Assembly (NCBI GenBank): GCA_030533445.1
Contig: CM060075.1
Location: 39,083,719 to 39,147,718 of the forward strand
Length of the DNA: 64,000 nucleotides
From: Cyprinodon diabolis
Lineage: Eukaryota; Chordata; Actinopteri; Cyprinodontiformes; Cyprinodontidae
Direction of reading: 5' to 3'
Both the position numbers and the translations under genes were made by a program. Positions 1-10,990 of the stretch are shown piece by piece. Within the stretch, counting starts at the first letter, position 1; the number at the start of each line of letters is the position of its first letter. The notes beneath the pieces are model-generated. The model did not search any database. It was given only the letters and a program-made list of their open reading frames with translations, and had not been told where the DNA came from.

Positions 1-589
1 ACTTTGAAGCATTATGTTAGGAAACTGAAGGGAAAATGGTACTCTACACTTTTAGAGGAAAACAAAAATAATCTCAGATTTCTCTTTAATCGACTTGCCA
101 AAATTACAGAAAGCTTTTGGTGTTCAAAATAGGAATTCTTAAAAACTGGTGCCAAAATAATATAACCTTCAAGAAAATGAAGATCCTTATTCAGCAGACC
201 GGACAACTTCAGATACAAGCAAGTGTCCTTATTCAGTGCCTCTGTTTGATGCATTAATAAATAAATAATCCAGCAGGAAGATGAATATGACGTGGTCAAA
301 ATAATTTAACAGTATAGTATTCCAGCCCTGCTATCCAACAGGCACAGAGCTGTAGACACTGAAACACCTGTTCACCACGCAGTGCATTGCTCCAAGTTGG
401 TTTTGCTAAATGTAAGTACATAATGAGGTAAAAACATAAATGGGGTCGATCAGCACATTCTCGGGTATGGTGGCTGCAGCACCTAGATGCGAGGAGCTAA
501 TAGAGATCACATAGTTTGTGGATATTTAGGCTGCATTTCTAGCATCCAGTGCTAATTGTAAAAGAAGTAGTGTAATGAATCGTCTCATC
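1..589. other. Intergenic, nothing recognised
   Basis: AT-rich single-copy-looking DNA. Short open frames on the minus strand have no recognisable domain and no codon structure suggesting a gene. I see no repeat boundary or RNA gene here. Confidence 0.5.
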
Positions 590-815
590 ACCTGCTCAGT
601 GCAGCAGTAGGTAGCACTGCTGCCTTGCAGCAAGAAGGTTCTGGGTTTGATTCTCAGCATAGGGTCTTTCTGCATGGAGTTTGCATGTTCTCCCTGAGCA
701 TGCATGGGTTCTCTGCGGGTACTCCGGCCTCCTCCCACAGTCCAAAAACATGACTGTTAGGTTAATTGGTTTCTCTAAACTGTCCTTAGGTGTGTCCTCA
801 AAACTTGACACGGTC
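590..815 (+). mobile_element. tRNA-like SINE-type repeat
   Basis: The segment has the layout of a very common teleost short interspersed repeat. A tRNA-like head contains a degraded B box (GGTTTGATTC, near 643-652). It is followed by the characteristic stretch around 'tctgcatggagtttgcatg' and 'cctcccacagtccaaaaaca'. It is degenerate and without clear target duplications. Family assignment is from memory of the pattern, not from a search. Confidence 0.55.
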
Positions 816-1034
816 GAAGCTTTGAAGCAAAGCCCCACTCTGTAGAACAGATACAGAAGTTTTATAGGCCTGCAATTTATTGGTACATTTTGTTAGATTC
901 ATTTGTATTTTTTCTCCTTTTTCTTGCATAAGAACAACCCAGTGTGTCTCTTTAAATAGGTGTTTGTTTGGTCAAAGAATCTTTGAATTCAATACTATAA
1001 TATACTTATTATTTAAGCCAGTTTAACTTTTTGC

Positions 1035-1305
1035 CTTGCAAACGAAGGGCTCCAGCTCCGGCTTTCAATGTTGTTGTGCCCTTGAGCAAGACAGTTAATC
1101 TGCATTGCCTAATGTTGGTGGTCAGAGGGCATCTGTAGTGCAGCTGTGTGTTGGTCACTGAGACCCATGATAGAGACCAGTGCAGCTTGCCACCATCAGT
1201 GTATGAATGAATGGATGAATGAATAAATGTAGTGATAAGTGCTTTGGTTAAGCCTTCTGACTTGATAAAGTGCCATATAAGTAAAGGTCCTTTACCAAAT
1301 CATTC
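1035..1305 (+). repeat. Teleost interspersed repeat, degenerate
   Basis: Matches the general pattern of a widespread fish repeat: 'cccttgagcaagacagtta', then 'ggtggtcagagggc', 'gcttgccaccatcagtgta', a short (GAAT/GGAT)n run near 1205-1228, and a closing 'agtgccatataagtaaag'. Non-coding and decayed; exact superfamily not assigned. Confidence 0.5.
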
Positions 1306-2054
1306 ATATCACTGATAATTTAATCATTATAAGTAAAATAGTGTGGATAATTACTTTGTATAGAACTGAAACAAAATAGAAATGCATCTCTTGTCTTTTT
1401 GTTATACAATAATGATTTGACTTTAATTTTGTGCAAATATGTCAAGATATATAAAAGAAAATGAAAAACTAAAATAAAGTTCCGGACGGTAAAACTAGTA
1501 TTTTCAGTCTGGATAATAGCAGGAACCATGCAGTTGGATCTACTTGGTGAAATTACACTCAACATTCTGCGCTTCTTTCCGGGAACAGTTGACACCCATT
1601 TTAGGTTATTTATGTTACACTGACATTGCTAGGATCACTGCTTGACCAGTTATGAGTTAGTTTGGTCATGCGTACTCACTGATGACATACAGTACAGGTC
1701 TGAGCTTCCTTATAACCAGGGAAGGGAGCCAAAAGGTGTGACAGCTGTAAATAATTTTCTTCTACCCTTCTTTTCTGCACACAAGCCTGGTATGATAAAT
1801 AGCAGAGAAGACCTAGCGTTGCTAACTTGCAACTATTTTTCTTTCATTATTTGATCGTCTTTAAATGTAACATTTTAAGTCATTCATAGTTAAAGGGTTA
1901 TGTATCTGTGTGTACTTAAATCAAATTTGAAAAAAGGATCTTGAATATAAGTGGAAACCTTTATTTATAAATTGATATTTCCAATCAGTTTTTTTTCTTT
2001 AAAAAGCACACTTAGGGCGGCTCTTCGTAGGGTTTTTAAACAAAAGAAAAATGT
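1306..2054. other. Intergenic, nothing recognised
   Basis: AT-rich sequence without recognisable genes or repeat ends. The short frames on both strands look random. Confidence 0.4.
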
Positions 2055-2700
2055 GTTTTTACATGCAGAGCAGATCTTCAAAGAAGCACAAATGATTTGC
2101 ATTTTCAGTTCAGTGCATATAAACCTTTTTTTGGTTAATGACCTCTGGTCTGAAAACACATGTGGTTGGCCTTGCAGCTGCTTCCTGCTCAGTGCTGCAG
2201 GTTGCTGTTATTTTTCTGCATTTGTACCTTTTTTCTCTGGAGGTGTTGAAAAGAGAGATCTGCTCCTCTAAGATCAGGGATTTCAAAGTGGTTCCAGAAA
2301 GGACCGTGTGGCTGCAGGTTTTCTTTCCAACCAAGCAATAGCACACCAGACTCCAGTTATCTCAAGTGAGTCCAATCTGAACATGATGACTTGATGATGA
2401 ATGGAGTCTGGTTTGCTGTTCTTTGATTGGAAAGATAACCTGCAGCCCTACGGCCCTTTCTGGAACCACTTTGAAATCCCTGATCTTAGAGAAGCAGATC
2501 TTTTCTACAACACCAGAGAAAAAAGGTACAAATGCAGAAAAACAGCAGCAACCTGCAGCACTGAGCAGATAAGCAGCTGCAAGGCCAACCACATGCACTT
2601 TCAGACCAGAGGTCATTAACCAAAAAAAGGTTTACATGCACTGAACTGATAATGCAAATCATTTGTGCTTCTTTGAAGATCTGCTCTGCATGTAAAAACT
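2055..2700. repeat. Fold-back element, 300-bp arms
   Basis: Arms at about 2055-2355 and 2402-2700 are inverted copies of each other, roughly 85-90% similar by eye, around a 46-bp spacer. Both arms read 'MTSGLK' followed by 'HVVGLAAA' in opposite directions, so open frames on both strands here are by-products of the inversion and not genes. The outer ends share 'gtttttacatg'/'catgtaaaaac'. It may be a fold-back transposon or a local inverted duplication; no clear target-site duplication was found. Confidence 0.75.
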
Positions 2701-3104
2701 GACTTTGATGATTTCCACCAAAATCTACTTTTTTCCCATTGACTTTTGTTGCCACCTACTGGACAGATTTAGTTTAATTTAGTTTTTAAAATGTTATATT
2801 TTTAACACTGCTGAAGGTTTAAAACCTCCTTTAATTAATTTCAAATAAGAGTATTTTCTATCTGTGCTTGACTGAAACCAGAGCTATATTTCGAAAAAGT
2901 GTAAAAAGTTTGAATGGTATCAAAAATATACTATTTAAAAGACACTTCTATAATATATGCTAATACTTGTTGCTCTCAAATGTGTTCTTCCCGTTAAAAA
3001 TTAAGTGTTCAAAGTGTACATAATATATATTATGATGGAGTGCTTTGCTCCATGAATGCAAAAATGACTTAAGAACATCCAGTAGAACATTAGAATTAGG
3101 AAGT
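2701..3104. other. Intergenic, nothing recognised
   Basis: AT-rich filler. The fragment 'ccacctactggac' near 2754 is a motif that recurs at several places in the window and is common at ends of fish repeats. Confidence 0.4.
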
Positions 3105-3290
3105 TAGCAGCGGTTGTGCAGCGGTTAAACCCGCAACCCATGAACAGGCTTTGGTCCTCAACACAGCCGGCCCGTCACAGGCTTGAGGCCTGGTGACATT
3201 CGACGCATTTCTTCCCCCTTTCTATAATCATATTTCCTGTCTGCCAACTTTCAAAAATAAACACTAATCATTAAAATTATACTGTTAATT
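3105..3290 (+). mobile_element. tRNA-derived SINE, degenerate
   Basis: The head 'gtgcagcggttaaacccg' and the body around 'ggctttggtcctcaacaca', 'gccggcccgtcacagg' and 'catttcttccccc' follow a well-known teleost tRNA-derived SINE. It is followed by an A/T-rich tail. The B box is mutated, so the copy is presumably inactive. Confidence 0.6.
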
Positions 3291-4307
3291 AATTAATGAT
3301 TAATAATTATATATATATATAAAAAAAGAAAAGTGTCTAGGACTTTATTTTCCCTAAACTCTACAGACTTCCAGACAGTAGCTAGTGTTCACTGTTTCTA
3401 CGTTTTCTTCTATGTCCTGAAGTAAATCATTTTCTTTTGTAAATTATAAATGGATGTCAATCAGGTGCTTTTGTGAATGTGAACCATGAGACTTATGCTG
3501 GTATCTGAAGTAAAAATGTAATAAATTGCTCTCTGAATTCCTGGACCTTTGATTCCAAGTAGGTTCCTCTCAGCTTAAATATTACAAGAATGCAAACTGA
3601 GTTGAAAGAAATGCTTAATGAAAATTTCTTTAATGTCTGCATACAAAAGAGGGAAAAATAATACACTCAGAGGAAAAGAAACCACAAATATATATAATAT
3701 GTATTTGAGTTTATTCAGTTAAATGTTCCAGATGTTAAAATATTAAATGAAAGTCCAATAGAATAGCATAGAAGAGGGAAGGAGTAGCAACACTTGTATT
3801 TTTTATTTTTTCTGTCAAATGTGAACTCCTGATTTATTTGTATTTGTATTTTTTTTATTTAATTTAACTTAATACTTTTATTGTTGCTTAATTTTAACTT
3901 AATTTAACTTAATACTTTTTTACCCTGTAAGCTGCTGGTAACCTTAATTTCCGGAGGGAGTCTTCCCAAGGGATCAATAAAGTACTGTCTAAGTCTAAGT
4001 CTGTTAAAGCAATGAATGCAAAGGTAGTTTCTTTAGGTAAACAAATCCCCCCCCCCCCCCCCCCCCCCCACCCTGAACAGAGAGAGCCTCCATAACCGAA
4101 CAGAAACAGGATGGGGCAGCACCAAACCTCCAACACCAGCAAAACAACTAACAAGAAGTTAAGTAGCTCCATAAAGACAGCTAATCTCTGAGCAGCAAAG
4201 AAATGACACAATTAGCTCTAAGCTACAATAATAAAGAAGAAAGAGCCAAATAACCAAACTAAAAGAAGATAAACATGTTAGTCAACTGGACCTCAGAAAA
4301 ATCCAGG
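3291..4307. other. 3' flank of TRIM-1 with LINE tail and poly-C
   Basis: Blocks here (about 3345-3400 and 4085-4250) are related to the flanks downstream of TRIM-2 and TRIM-4: compare 'acttccagacagtagc' here with 'acttccagacaacagc' near 9510, and 'aacagaaacaggatgg' here with 'aacagaaacaggaagg' near 24507. About 3925-4005 resembles a LINE 3' tail ('caataaagt' then 'ctaagt' repeats). A 23-base C homopolymer lies at 4047-4069. Confidence 0.55.
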
Positions 4308-5961
4308 TTATTTCAGTTTAATAAACTCAACGGAGGATCCGTCATAAAGCCCAACTCCAGCATATAGAGGCTGAGTGAATGTGGTCTGGACTCTATGGAG
4401 GAGAGTCAGTGTTTCAGAGACGCTGTAGAAAGACAGAATACCTGCTCTGTGATCCAGATACACTCCTATTCTGGAGGAAACTCGACCCGGTACTGGAGTA
4501 TGGATGTTGTTGTAGGAAAATGTGTAACTGTTAGTGTAACTGTATATGACCAAGATTTGTTGTTTCCCCCAAACAAACATTCATCTAATCTTCCTTCTTT
4601 ACTGATGTTTCCATATGAAGCTGCTACATCATCAACTCCCCCTTCTCCTCTCCACATCACCTCCCAGTAGCAGCGTCCAGTCAGACTCTCTCTGCTCAGG
4701 ACCTGTTTATAATCAGTGAATCTGTCTGGATGATCAGCATAAGGCTGTCGTTCATCAGTTATTTCTACTTTCCTGTTTCCCTCAGATAATACCAGAAATC
4801 TGTTTGCTGTGTTCGGATCCAGGGTGATTTCTTGTGAATATTTGACAGACTCAGCTCTGGTCATTGGTTCTGACAGTAAAACATCCACTTCAGCGATCAA
4901 CCCTGAAATGTTTGTCCCTGTGTCCCTCAGGATGTCCTCTAGTTTCTCTCTGAGGTCTGACACAGCTGCTGTCACATCCTCAAAGTATCTCAGAGGACGA
5001 ATATTGATGCTGGATGAGTGTGTAGACTCACTGAGTGCTGACAGTGAGGGGTAGTTCTGGAGAAACTGGGTGTGATCCTCTGTGATTGAGAGCTTCTCCA
5101 GCTCAGCATCTTTCCTCTTCAGCTCAGTGATCTCCTGCTCCAGCTTCTTCTGAAGCTCTTTGACTCGACTCACTTCAGTTTCCTGCTGAGATCTGATCTG
5201 CTGCTTCACATCAGAGCTTCTTCTTTGCAGGGGATGGATCAGATCAGTGAAGGTCCTCCATTGTCCTTTATTGCTTTATCAGCAGAGGCATTGATGGCCT
5301 CCACCTCCTGCTGAAGCAGCTTCACATCTTTCTCCTGGTCCTGGATTCTCTGCTGGATTTGTTGTCGTCTCTCCTGGAGCTTCTTCTGCTTCTCAGTCCT
5401 TTCTGCTGCAGCTGGGACTGTTTCATGGCCTTTATGTTCATCCATAGTGCAGAGATAACAGATACACTGATGATCAGTACGACAGAAGATCTTCATCACC
5501 TCGTTGTGACGAGAGCAGACGATCTCCTGGAGATTCTTAGAGGGGTCCACCAGCTTGTGCTTCTTTAATGGTGTAGTATAATAGTGAGGCTGGAGGTGAT
5601 TCTGACAGTAAGAAGCCATACAGACCAGACAGGATTTAACAGCTTTCATCTTCCTCCCAGTGCAGACATCACAGACCACATCTGCAGGTCCAGCATAGCA
5701 GTGATCAGCTGGAGCAGCTTGGAGTCCAATGTTCTTCAGATCCTCCACCAACTCTGCTAACATGATGTTTTTCTCTAGGACAGGCCTTGGTATGAACATT
5801 TTCCTGCACTGAGGGCAGCTGTAGATCCTCCTTTGACTATTAGTATCCCATGAGGCTTTAATGCAGTTCATACAGTAGCTGTGTCCACAGGGAATAGTCA
5901 CTGGTTCCCTAAGTAGATCCAAACAGATCGAACAGGAGAATTTTTCTTGATCCAGAGCCAT
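4308..5961 (-). pseudogene. TRIM-1: RING/B-box/B30.2 TRIM gene with two frameshifts
   Basis: A full-length TRIM25-like/finTRIM-type coding exon is present in three reading frames. The ATG at 5961 opens 240 codons with a complete RING (CSIC, CGHSYCMNC, CPQC), two B-boxes and the start of the coiled coil. Comparison with TRIM-4 places a one-base deletion at about 5251-5258. The second frame (about 5237-4530) continues the coiled coil and PRY. Comparison with TRIM-5 places another one-base deletion at about 4520-4553. The third frame (to 4308) has the SPRY core 'SSRIGVYLDHRAGILSFY' and the usual end '..FIKLK'. Intact members are ubiquitin ligases of cytoplasmic innate immunity. Two single-base lesions suggest a recent pseudogene, though assembly errors could mimic them. 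The first exon and splice acceptor shared by other copies are not seen; a Penelope-like fragment begins about 100 bp upstream. Confidence 0.85.
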
Positions 5962-6057
5962 TTTACTTCCCTGTTACTGGTTAGAAATCCAACTTACACA
6001 ACACTGACACTAACGTCTTTAATCACACCCACAGCTGAACTGATTTCAGGGCGAGGC

Positions 6058-6890
6058 GACAATGAAATATCTTACAGGTGGAGCAAGTTATGAAGAGAAA
6101 TATTCTAAATCAGATTCCGTAAAAATTCAAAAAATATCCTCTGGAAGATTTGAAGACGTTTCTCCACCTCTCCAGGAAGCTTTCTCAATTCAGATGTCTG
6201 GATCCGCAGTGAGTTTGAGTCTTATATGGACAAGGCCTTGTATTGCTTGGAAACATGCAAATGGTAACCGATGAATGGGTCGTTTCGTTCCATCGTTAGC
6301 CTGTAATATCTGAACCTGTCTATGATTCTAAAGGTCGGTCGTTAAGGAGGTATTGTTCACCGGCTGGAGCGGGTAGGTCCCTCGTTCCTCTGTGATGGGG
6401 TGGGGGGTTTGGTGATATCTGGAAGGGATCATGTCTATGATTGAATTGTATGTTTTTGGAAGCTGGAATCTGAGTCCACCACCTCTGTTTAAAGTTGGTT
6501 TTTCTCTCTTAACATAAATGGCTTCCTTCACGCCCCTCTCAAACCACCTATTTTCTTTATCCAGAATATGGACATTCTGGTCCTCAAAAGAATGTCCTTT
6601 GTCCACAAGGTGTAGGTGTACTGCAGAGTCTTGTCCAGAGGCGGCCGCTCTTCTGTGTTGGGCCATGCGTCTGTGGAGCGGTTGTTTGGTTTCTCCAATA
6701 TAAATACAAGGCCTTGTCCATATAAGACTCAAACTCACTGCGATCCAGACATTTGAATTGAGAAAGCTTCCTGGAGAGGTGGAGAAACGTCTTCAAATCT
6801 TGAAAACCAAGTCCAGTGGATATTTTCTGAATTTTTACGGAATGACTATGACCTGGATGACTGAGAACCTTCATCAGCATTCTAAATCAG
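6058..6890 (-). mobile_element. Penelope-like element fragment with GIY-YIG part
   Basis: On the minus strand, 6328-6738 encodes 'YIGETKQPLHRRMAQHRR', then 'HSFEDQNVHILD', 'RWFERGVKEAIYVK' and 'LNRGGGLRFQLP'. This is the C-terminal GIY-YIG endonuclease of Penelope-like retroelements; the first (GIY) strand is missing. Upstream of it, minus-strand 6842-6700 carries a ~130-bp segment that recurs inverted at 6112-6242, so the coding remnant lies between inverted arms. Such terminal arrangements are known for Penelope elements. No intact reverse transcriptase is present. The insert sits directly upstream of TRIM-1 and may have replaced its promoter. Confidence 0.75.
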
Positions 6891-7689
6891 ACAGTATAAA
6901 AACAAAAAGTTTTATTTTTATTTCTTTAGATTAATGGTGGCTCTGTATAATGAACTGATCTTGGCTGTGATTTCAGAAGTGATCTAAACTTTATGTTAAT
7001 TTCTTTGATTCTCTTTTCTGAATTGAATTGAAATTGAAAGCATATTTTTTGTATATTTTGGAGGCTGCTTTTTAAAGGTTATGTGATATAACATGTGTCC
7101 CTTATCGCTGCTGTATAACTACAGATAGCTGAATTAATTAAATTCTACTGTAAAGCATATGTAGTTGAATTGCTTTGTTTTCTTAACCCTTTTAATAAAA
7201 ACAGGAACTGTTCATGTTAACATATGTTAACATGAACAGTAAATCATATAATTGCCTAATAAATCATATAATAAATAACTCAAGACTAGAAGAAAATTTC
7301 CTCTTTGACAGCTGTGTTGCTGCACCTTTCAGCACAAGCTCAGACACGTAGTAAAATACAGGGTTGTTCCTTCATTTGTTAAAGCTTATGCTTAACAAAT
7401 GCTTACACTTCGAGAGCTCTTCATCAGGAAAAAATGCATCTATATAAAATAACCAGCTGACTCTAATGTCAACAGTGAAACCACAAATATGTATTAGGGA
7501 TTTTGTAAATAAGTTCTTTGACACCAGGTCTTTGAAGCGCCTGTGTAAACCAACCCTGGCTCCTGAATTGGGGCAGAGAACCAGAGAACCATACATTAGC
7601 AGAGTTACAGTTTCTCTGACCCAGGTGGTGTTTCACTGTTTGACTTCTGTGCAAGCCACGGATTGTCCATGATGATCACCATGCTCACC
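6891..7689. other. Intergenic with short palindromes
   Basis: Contains a perfect 34-bp palindrome at 7207-7240 (half-site 'actgttcatgttaacat') and an imperfect one near 7374-7400 ('tttgttaaagc'/'gcttaacaaa'). No gene recognised; the open frames at 7370-7670 look random. Confidence 0.5.
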
Positions 7690-7885
7690 ATAAGAATGTC
7701 AATGTTGACACCAGGACACCAGGAGGTCATTGATCTACTTTGTAGTTGTATCTATTGACCTTCGGCGGCATGTTTTGGACACTAGGGCGAAGAGAGGGGT
7801 GAAACTGTCCACTGATCAGCACCTGGTGATGTTTTGGATATGCTGGAAGACGAAGAAGTCATGCAGACTTTTTGCAGCCAGTATT
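7690..7885 (+). mobile_element. LINE endonuclease-domain fragment
   Basis: The plus-strand translation contains 'DLRRHVLDTRAKRG' followed by 'KLSTDQHLV'. This matches the C-terminal part of the AP-type endonuclease domain of teleost LINE ORF2 proteins, where the 'STDHHLV' block holds catalytic residues. Only about 65 codons survive, and flanking LINE sequence is decayed. Confidence 0.65.
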
Positions 7886-7934
7886 ACAAAGAATCAATCA
7901 TCGATCATAAAAACTTGTTAAAAGTTTTCTAAGG

Positions 7935-8575
7935 AAACCCAGCAGATCCTAGCTGAGTATATGGCGACAAAAAATATTAACTCTTATTGTGTCTTTGACT
8001 CTACGTCAATCCTTCACATCGAGCATGCATGCAATGTGGAGAGAAAAAAAACACCTCAGTGTAACAGGAAGAAACCTGTAGCAGAAATCAGTGTGAGCTG
8101 CCTTCAGCCAAGGCTGACTGGGAGTTGAAGGAGACAGAAGTAGACATACAAATGAAGCATGGAAGCATTGATCAATAATTACTTAGTATGTTAGAAAAGG
8201 TAAAATAAACTAGCTCTCCAGGTGGCTCTGTCAAGGAAAGAAACAGTTAAGCAGATTAGCTATCAGCCAGCTTTATGTCAAAATAATAAAAGAGAGCCCG
8301 TAGTCTAGGAGAGAAACAGGACTAAGCACTGAAAAACAGGCAGAAATCCATCATCTATAATAGAATGAGTACAGCAGATATTTCTCTACAGGATGGTGTC
8401 TTAGCCAAACAGGACTAGACCAGAGAAGGATATGACCGGAAAAAGCAGAGAGAACATAAGGTTTGGGGTTTGAGTGACAAATACTGAAGAACTGGAGAAT
8501 CGAAGTAGAAAAAGTGGTGCCTATGTCCTCTGGCAGCCTACGCCTATAGCAGCATAACTATAAGAATAGCACAGG
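7935..8575 (-). mobile_element. LINE 3'-UTR-type repeat
   Basis: The segment shares several blocks with 28975-29125, for example 'cctatagcagcataactat', 'aaaaagcagagagaacat' and 'gacaaatactg'-like sequence. There the same tract directly follows a minus-strand LINE reverse-transcriptase fragment, so this is probably a 5'-truncated copy of that LINE's 3' UTR. The internal 'acaggaagaaacctgtagc' block is a typical piece of fish LINE UTRs. Non-coding. Confidence 0.55.
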
Positions 8576-9480
8576 ATTCTGCACAGCGTTCAGGATTTTT
8601 ATTCAGTGCGCTCAAATGATTTGTGAATTCAAACAAAACACTAATGAGCAACGCAAAACTACTGCACTGCACACTGTGAGCATAAATAAATCAGGAGCAG
8701 GGATCTGCAGTCATTTTTGCCCTTAGTCCAGCTTAAATAATGTTATCTAGAGCCACTAGTGTTAAAATACCTTTTGAAAAACCCATAGATATGATTCTAT
8801 TGAATTCTACTATATTCTGTAGATTTGAGTTCCACCAAAATGGCTCTCTTGCGTTGAGTTTTGCTGCCGCCTGGTGGACAAATGTTAGGATACATCCGAA
8901 ATCTTTTAACTTTTAATCAGTTTAAAAAAAATGTTTTCCCCAAACGGTTAACTGTATGTTTGGTCATGTAGAAAAGCCATCCTTTTTAAACTTGTCAAGT
9001 TGGAAAAAGTTGCAAACGTATCACTACACAAAATAGCTTCTTTTTCCCTCACTATGCTAATTGTATTTCTGACCCAACATAACCACATTTTCAACCAATT
9101 AAACTTGAAAAAACTATTAAACAATAACGTTTATGTTCCTTTATTAAAATGCTGCTAATATTTTCAATGCAATTATTTATTCTCCTCTTTAGTCACTGCT
9201 GATCTCCACTCATTGCATATATTAGAACTAATGAAATATCATGTAATACTGTATATAAGCATAAAATGAACTGTCTGCAGAACAAATCTGTTTTACAGGA
9301 ACATTGATTTAGATCAAGTGTCAAGTTCCTGCCTATTATTCCCTGGAAGATCTCTGATGTTGTCCCCCGATTGCTGATCTGCAGGTATCTGTGCTGCTGC
9401 ACGAGTGCAGTGATGAATGTTCTGAAGGTGTAGAACCTCCAGAACATTCGCATCAGGAATCTCTCCTTTAGAAGCATCCA
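8576..9480. other. Intergenic, nothing recognised
   Basis: AT-rich. 'gccgcctggtggac' near 8869 recalls the recurrent fish motif also seen near 2750, 20330 and 45497. A minus-strand frame at 9193-9477 has no recognisable domain. Confidence 0.4.
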
Positions 9481-9967
9481 GCTCCAGATCCTCCCTAAAC
9501 TCTACACACTTCCAGACAACAGCTACAATTCACCACTGAATAATATTCTTTATTTTCTCTTGTAAAGTGTGAGATATAGAAATGTGCGATAATTATGATG
9601 TAAATATGAATGGTTGATATCTGAACTAGAAATGTGATAAACGATTCCCCCAAATATTTGAACCTCTGAGATTAAACAATTTTTCTGATATTAAACACTA
9701 AGAAAACCAACTGTGTTGAAACAAAATAAATAAGACGCCTTACAGGAAAACAACTGACAAATATATGATCTTTATTTGCTGTTGTTATTCTGGTAAGTGA
9801 TACTGAAGATTAAATAAAATGAATCTGATCTGATGATGAACTGATTGATGATCATAGTCATAGATTCCATCAGCTTATCAGTACAACGATTTGGACTGAT
9901 AACATAATAAATGTAATTTAGTTAAATAATATTCCTCAAAAGCAGTGCTGGCCTACATGGCTGAACA
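9481..9967. other. Distal 3' flank of TRIM-2
   Basis: Blocks such as 'ccctaaactctaca' followed by 'acttccagacaacagc' are related to 3345-3400 downstream of TRIM-1. The duplicated unit therefore extended well beyond the coding exon. No gene is present. Confidence 0.5.
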
Positions 9968-10006
9968 AAAAAAAAAAACTGTAAATTTAGAGTCATATGT
10001 TTATAT

Positions 10007-10098
<92 letters not shown>

Positions 10099-10210
10099 TT
10101 TTACTATTTTTTTAAGCTGTACTTTTAAAAAGATGAAACTGTCCAGAGAGCTGTTCCAAATGAAATTTCTTTTTGTTTTACACTTGTGTAAACAAAATGA
10201 CAAATCTAAG
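9968..10210. repeat. MITE-like repeat with (CT)n(AT)n microsatellite
   Basis: The outer parts ('aactgtaaatttag' and 'gttttacacttgtgtaaac') recur at 23990-24275 and, inverted, at 28020-28160. In this copy and in the 24-kb copy the middle has expanded into dinucleotide repeats: (CT)n at about 10010-10038 and (AT)n at about 10039-10090 here. Likely a small non-autonomous DNA element that seeds microsatellites. Open frames with Tyr-Ile runs here are artefacts. Confidence 0.6.
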
Positions 10211-10220
10211 TATAACAGAA

Positions 10221-10756
10221 ATAGGAAGGTAGCCTCGTGAGACCATCCTGATCTCGCGAGCTTTCAAGGTTTCACTCGCTAATCAGTCTGGAGACTCTCC
10301 GTTAAAGAAAATTTGGAGCCGTTCACCAAACGAACGTCCAATCAGCGTTGGCTTTGAGGCGGGTTGAGGTGTGACGCAACGAGAAGCGTGACAGTTCAGT
10401 CTAAAGAACATGGCGGCTTCAGCCGATGAAACTAGCGTTAGCGTGGCTATCGAGCAAGTTTTATCGGAATTACAGAGTATTTCTTCACTGAAAGAAGAGC
10501 AAAACACTGCTCTGGAGGCTTTTCTCAGAGGAAAAGATGTTTTTGCTCTTCTCCCGACTGGTTTCGGCAAGAGTAGCCTGGCTGTTAGTACGTCATATGC
10601 TTCGTTGATCTGATTGGTTTATTTGGCCCGTCTATCACCAACATAGGCCAATCAGCTAACCAGTATTTTCGCCCCTTCCCAAAATTACTTCAATGGAAAG
10701 TTTCCAGATGGATATGCGGAGCAAATCCATCTAACGGAGTCAGGTTAATAGGAAGG
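10221..10756 (+). mobile_element. 518-bp DNA element carrying a RecQ-like exon
   Basis: Element body 10230-10747 is flanked by a perfect 9-bp direct repeat ATAGGAAGG (10221-10229 and 10748-10756). The empty site survives downstream of other TRIM copies as 'acagaaacaggaagg' (near 24508), with a close variant at about 4098, which confirms the insertion. Ends are 'tagcctcgtgagacc' and 'aacggagtcaggtta', with only weak terminal inversion. A 9-bp duplication is Mutator-like, but the superfamily is not certain. It lies in the 3' flank of TRIM-2. Confidence 0.75.
10410..10613 (+). pseudogene. RecQ/DEAD-like helicase first-exon fragment
   Basis: 67-codon frame from an ATG in good context ('acatggcgg'). 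Residues about 29-56 read 'EEQNTALEAFLRGKDVFALL' followed by 'PTGFGKS', a Q-motif-like approach and a Walker A site as in RecQ-family helicases. After the lysine-serine the frame departs from the family. A GTACGT donor-like site follows 'GCTGTTA', so this may be a captured first exon with its promoter and first intron boundary. Motifs II-VI are absent, so no helicase activity is expected. Confidence 0.6.
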
Positions 10757-10990
10757 GGCAGCACCCCAAAATAACTCCCTTATTAAAGTAGCTTCATAAG
10801 GGGAGCTGATGTCAGTGAAGAAATGACAGCTAAATGAGCTCTAAGCAACAAATATGAAGACTTATTGTAAGGTTTGTTTGTCTCTATACAGCGCTAAAGG
10901 GTCACTATGAAGTCAAAGGGAACATAATGTGCACATAAAAGCTGCACACATCACATGCTTGCATGACCAGCTAACCTATGGCGTGACTTA
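10757..10990. other. 3' flank of TRIM-2, continued
   Basis: 'gaagaaatgacagctaaatg' and 'agctctaagcaac' are related to the same region after TRIM-1 (near 4195) and TRIM-4 (near 24592). No gene is present. Confidence 0.5.

Noticed and set aside
590..815. A functional tRNA gene
   Set aside because: Only a tRNA-like B box inside a SINE-type repeat is visible. No complete cloverleaf could be drawn.
2138..2616. Two opposing small genes sharing the MTSGLK start
   Set aside because: The frames are mirror images within the fold-back element.
10006..10203. Frames made of Tyr-Ile or Arg-Glu repeats (also at 19104-19371, 23960-24221, 45557-45897, 51817-52080, 63739-63921)
   Set aside because: They are translations of (AT)n and (CT)n microsatellites.
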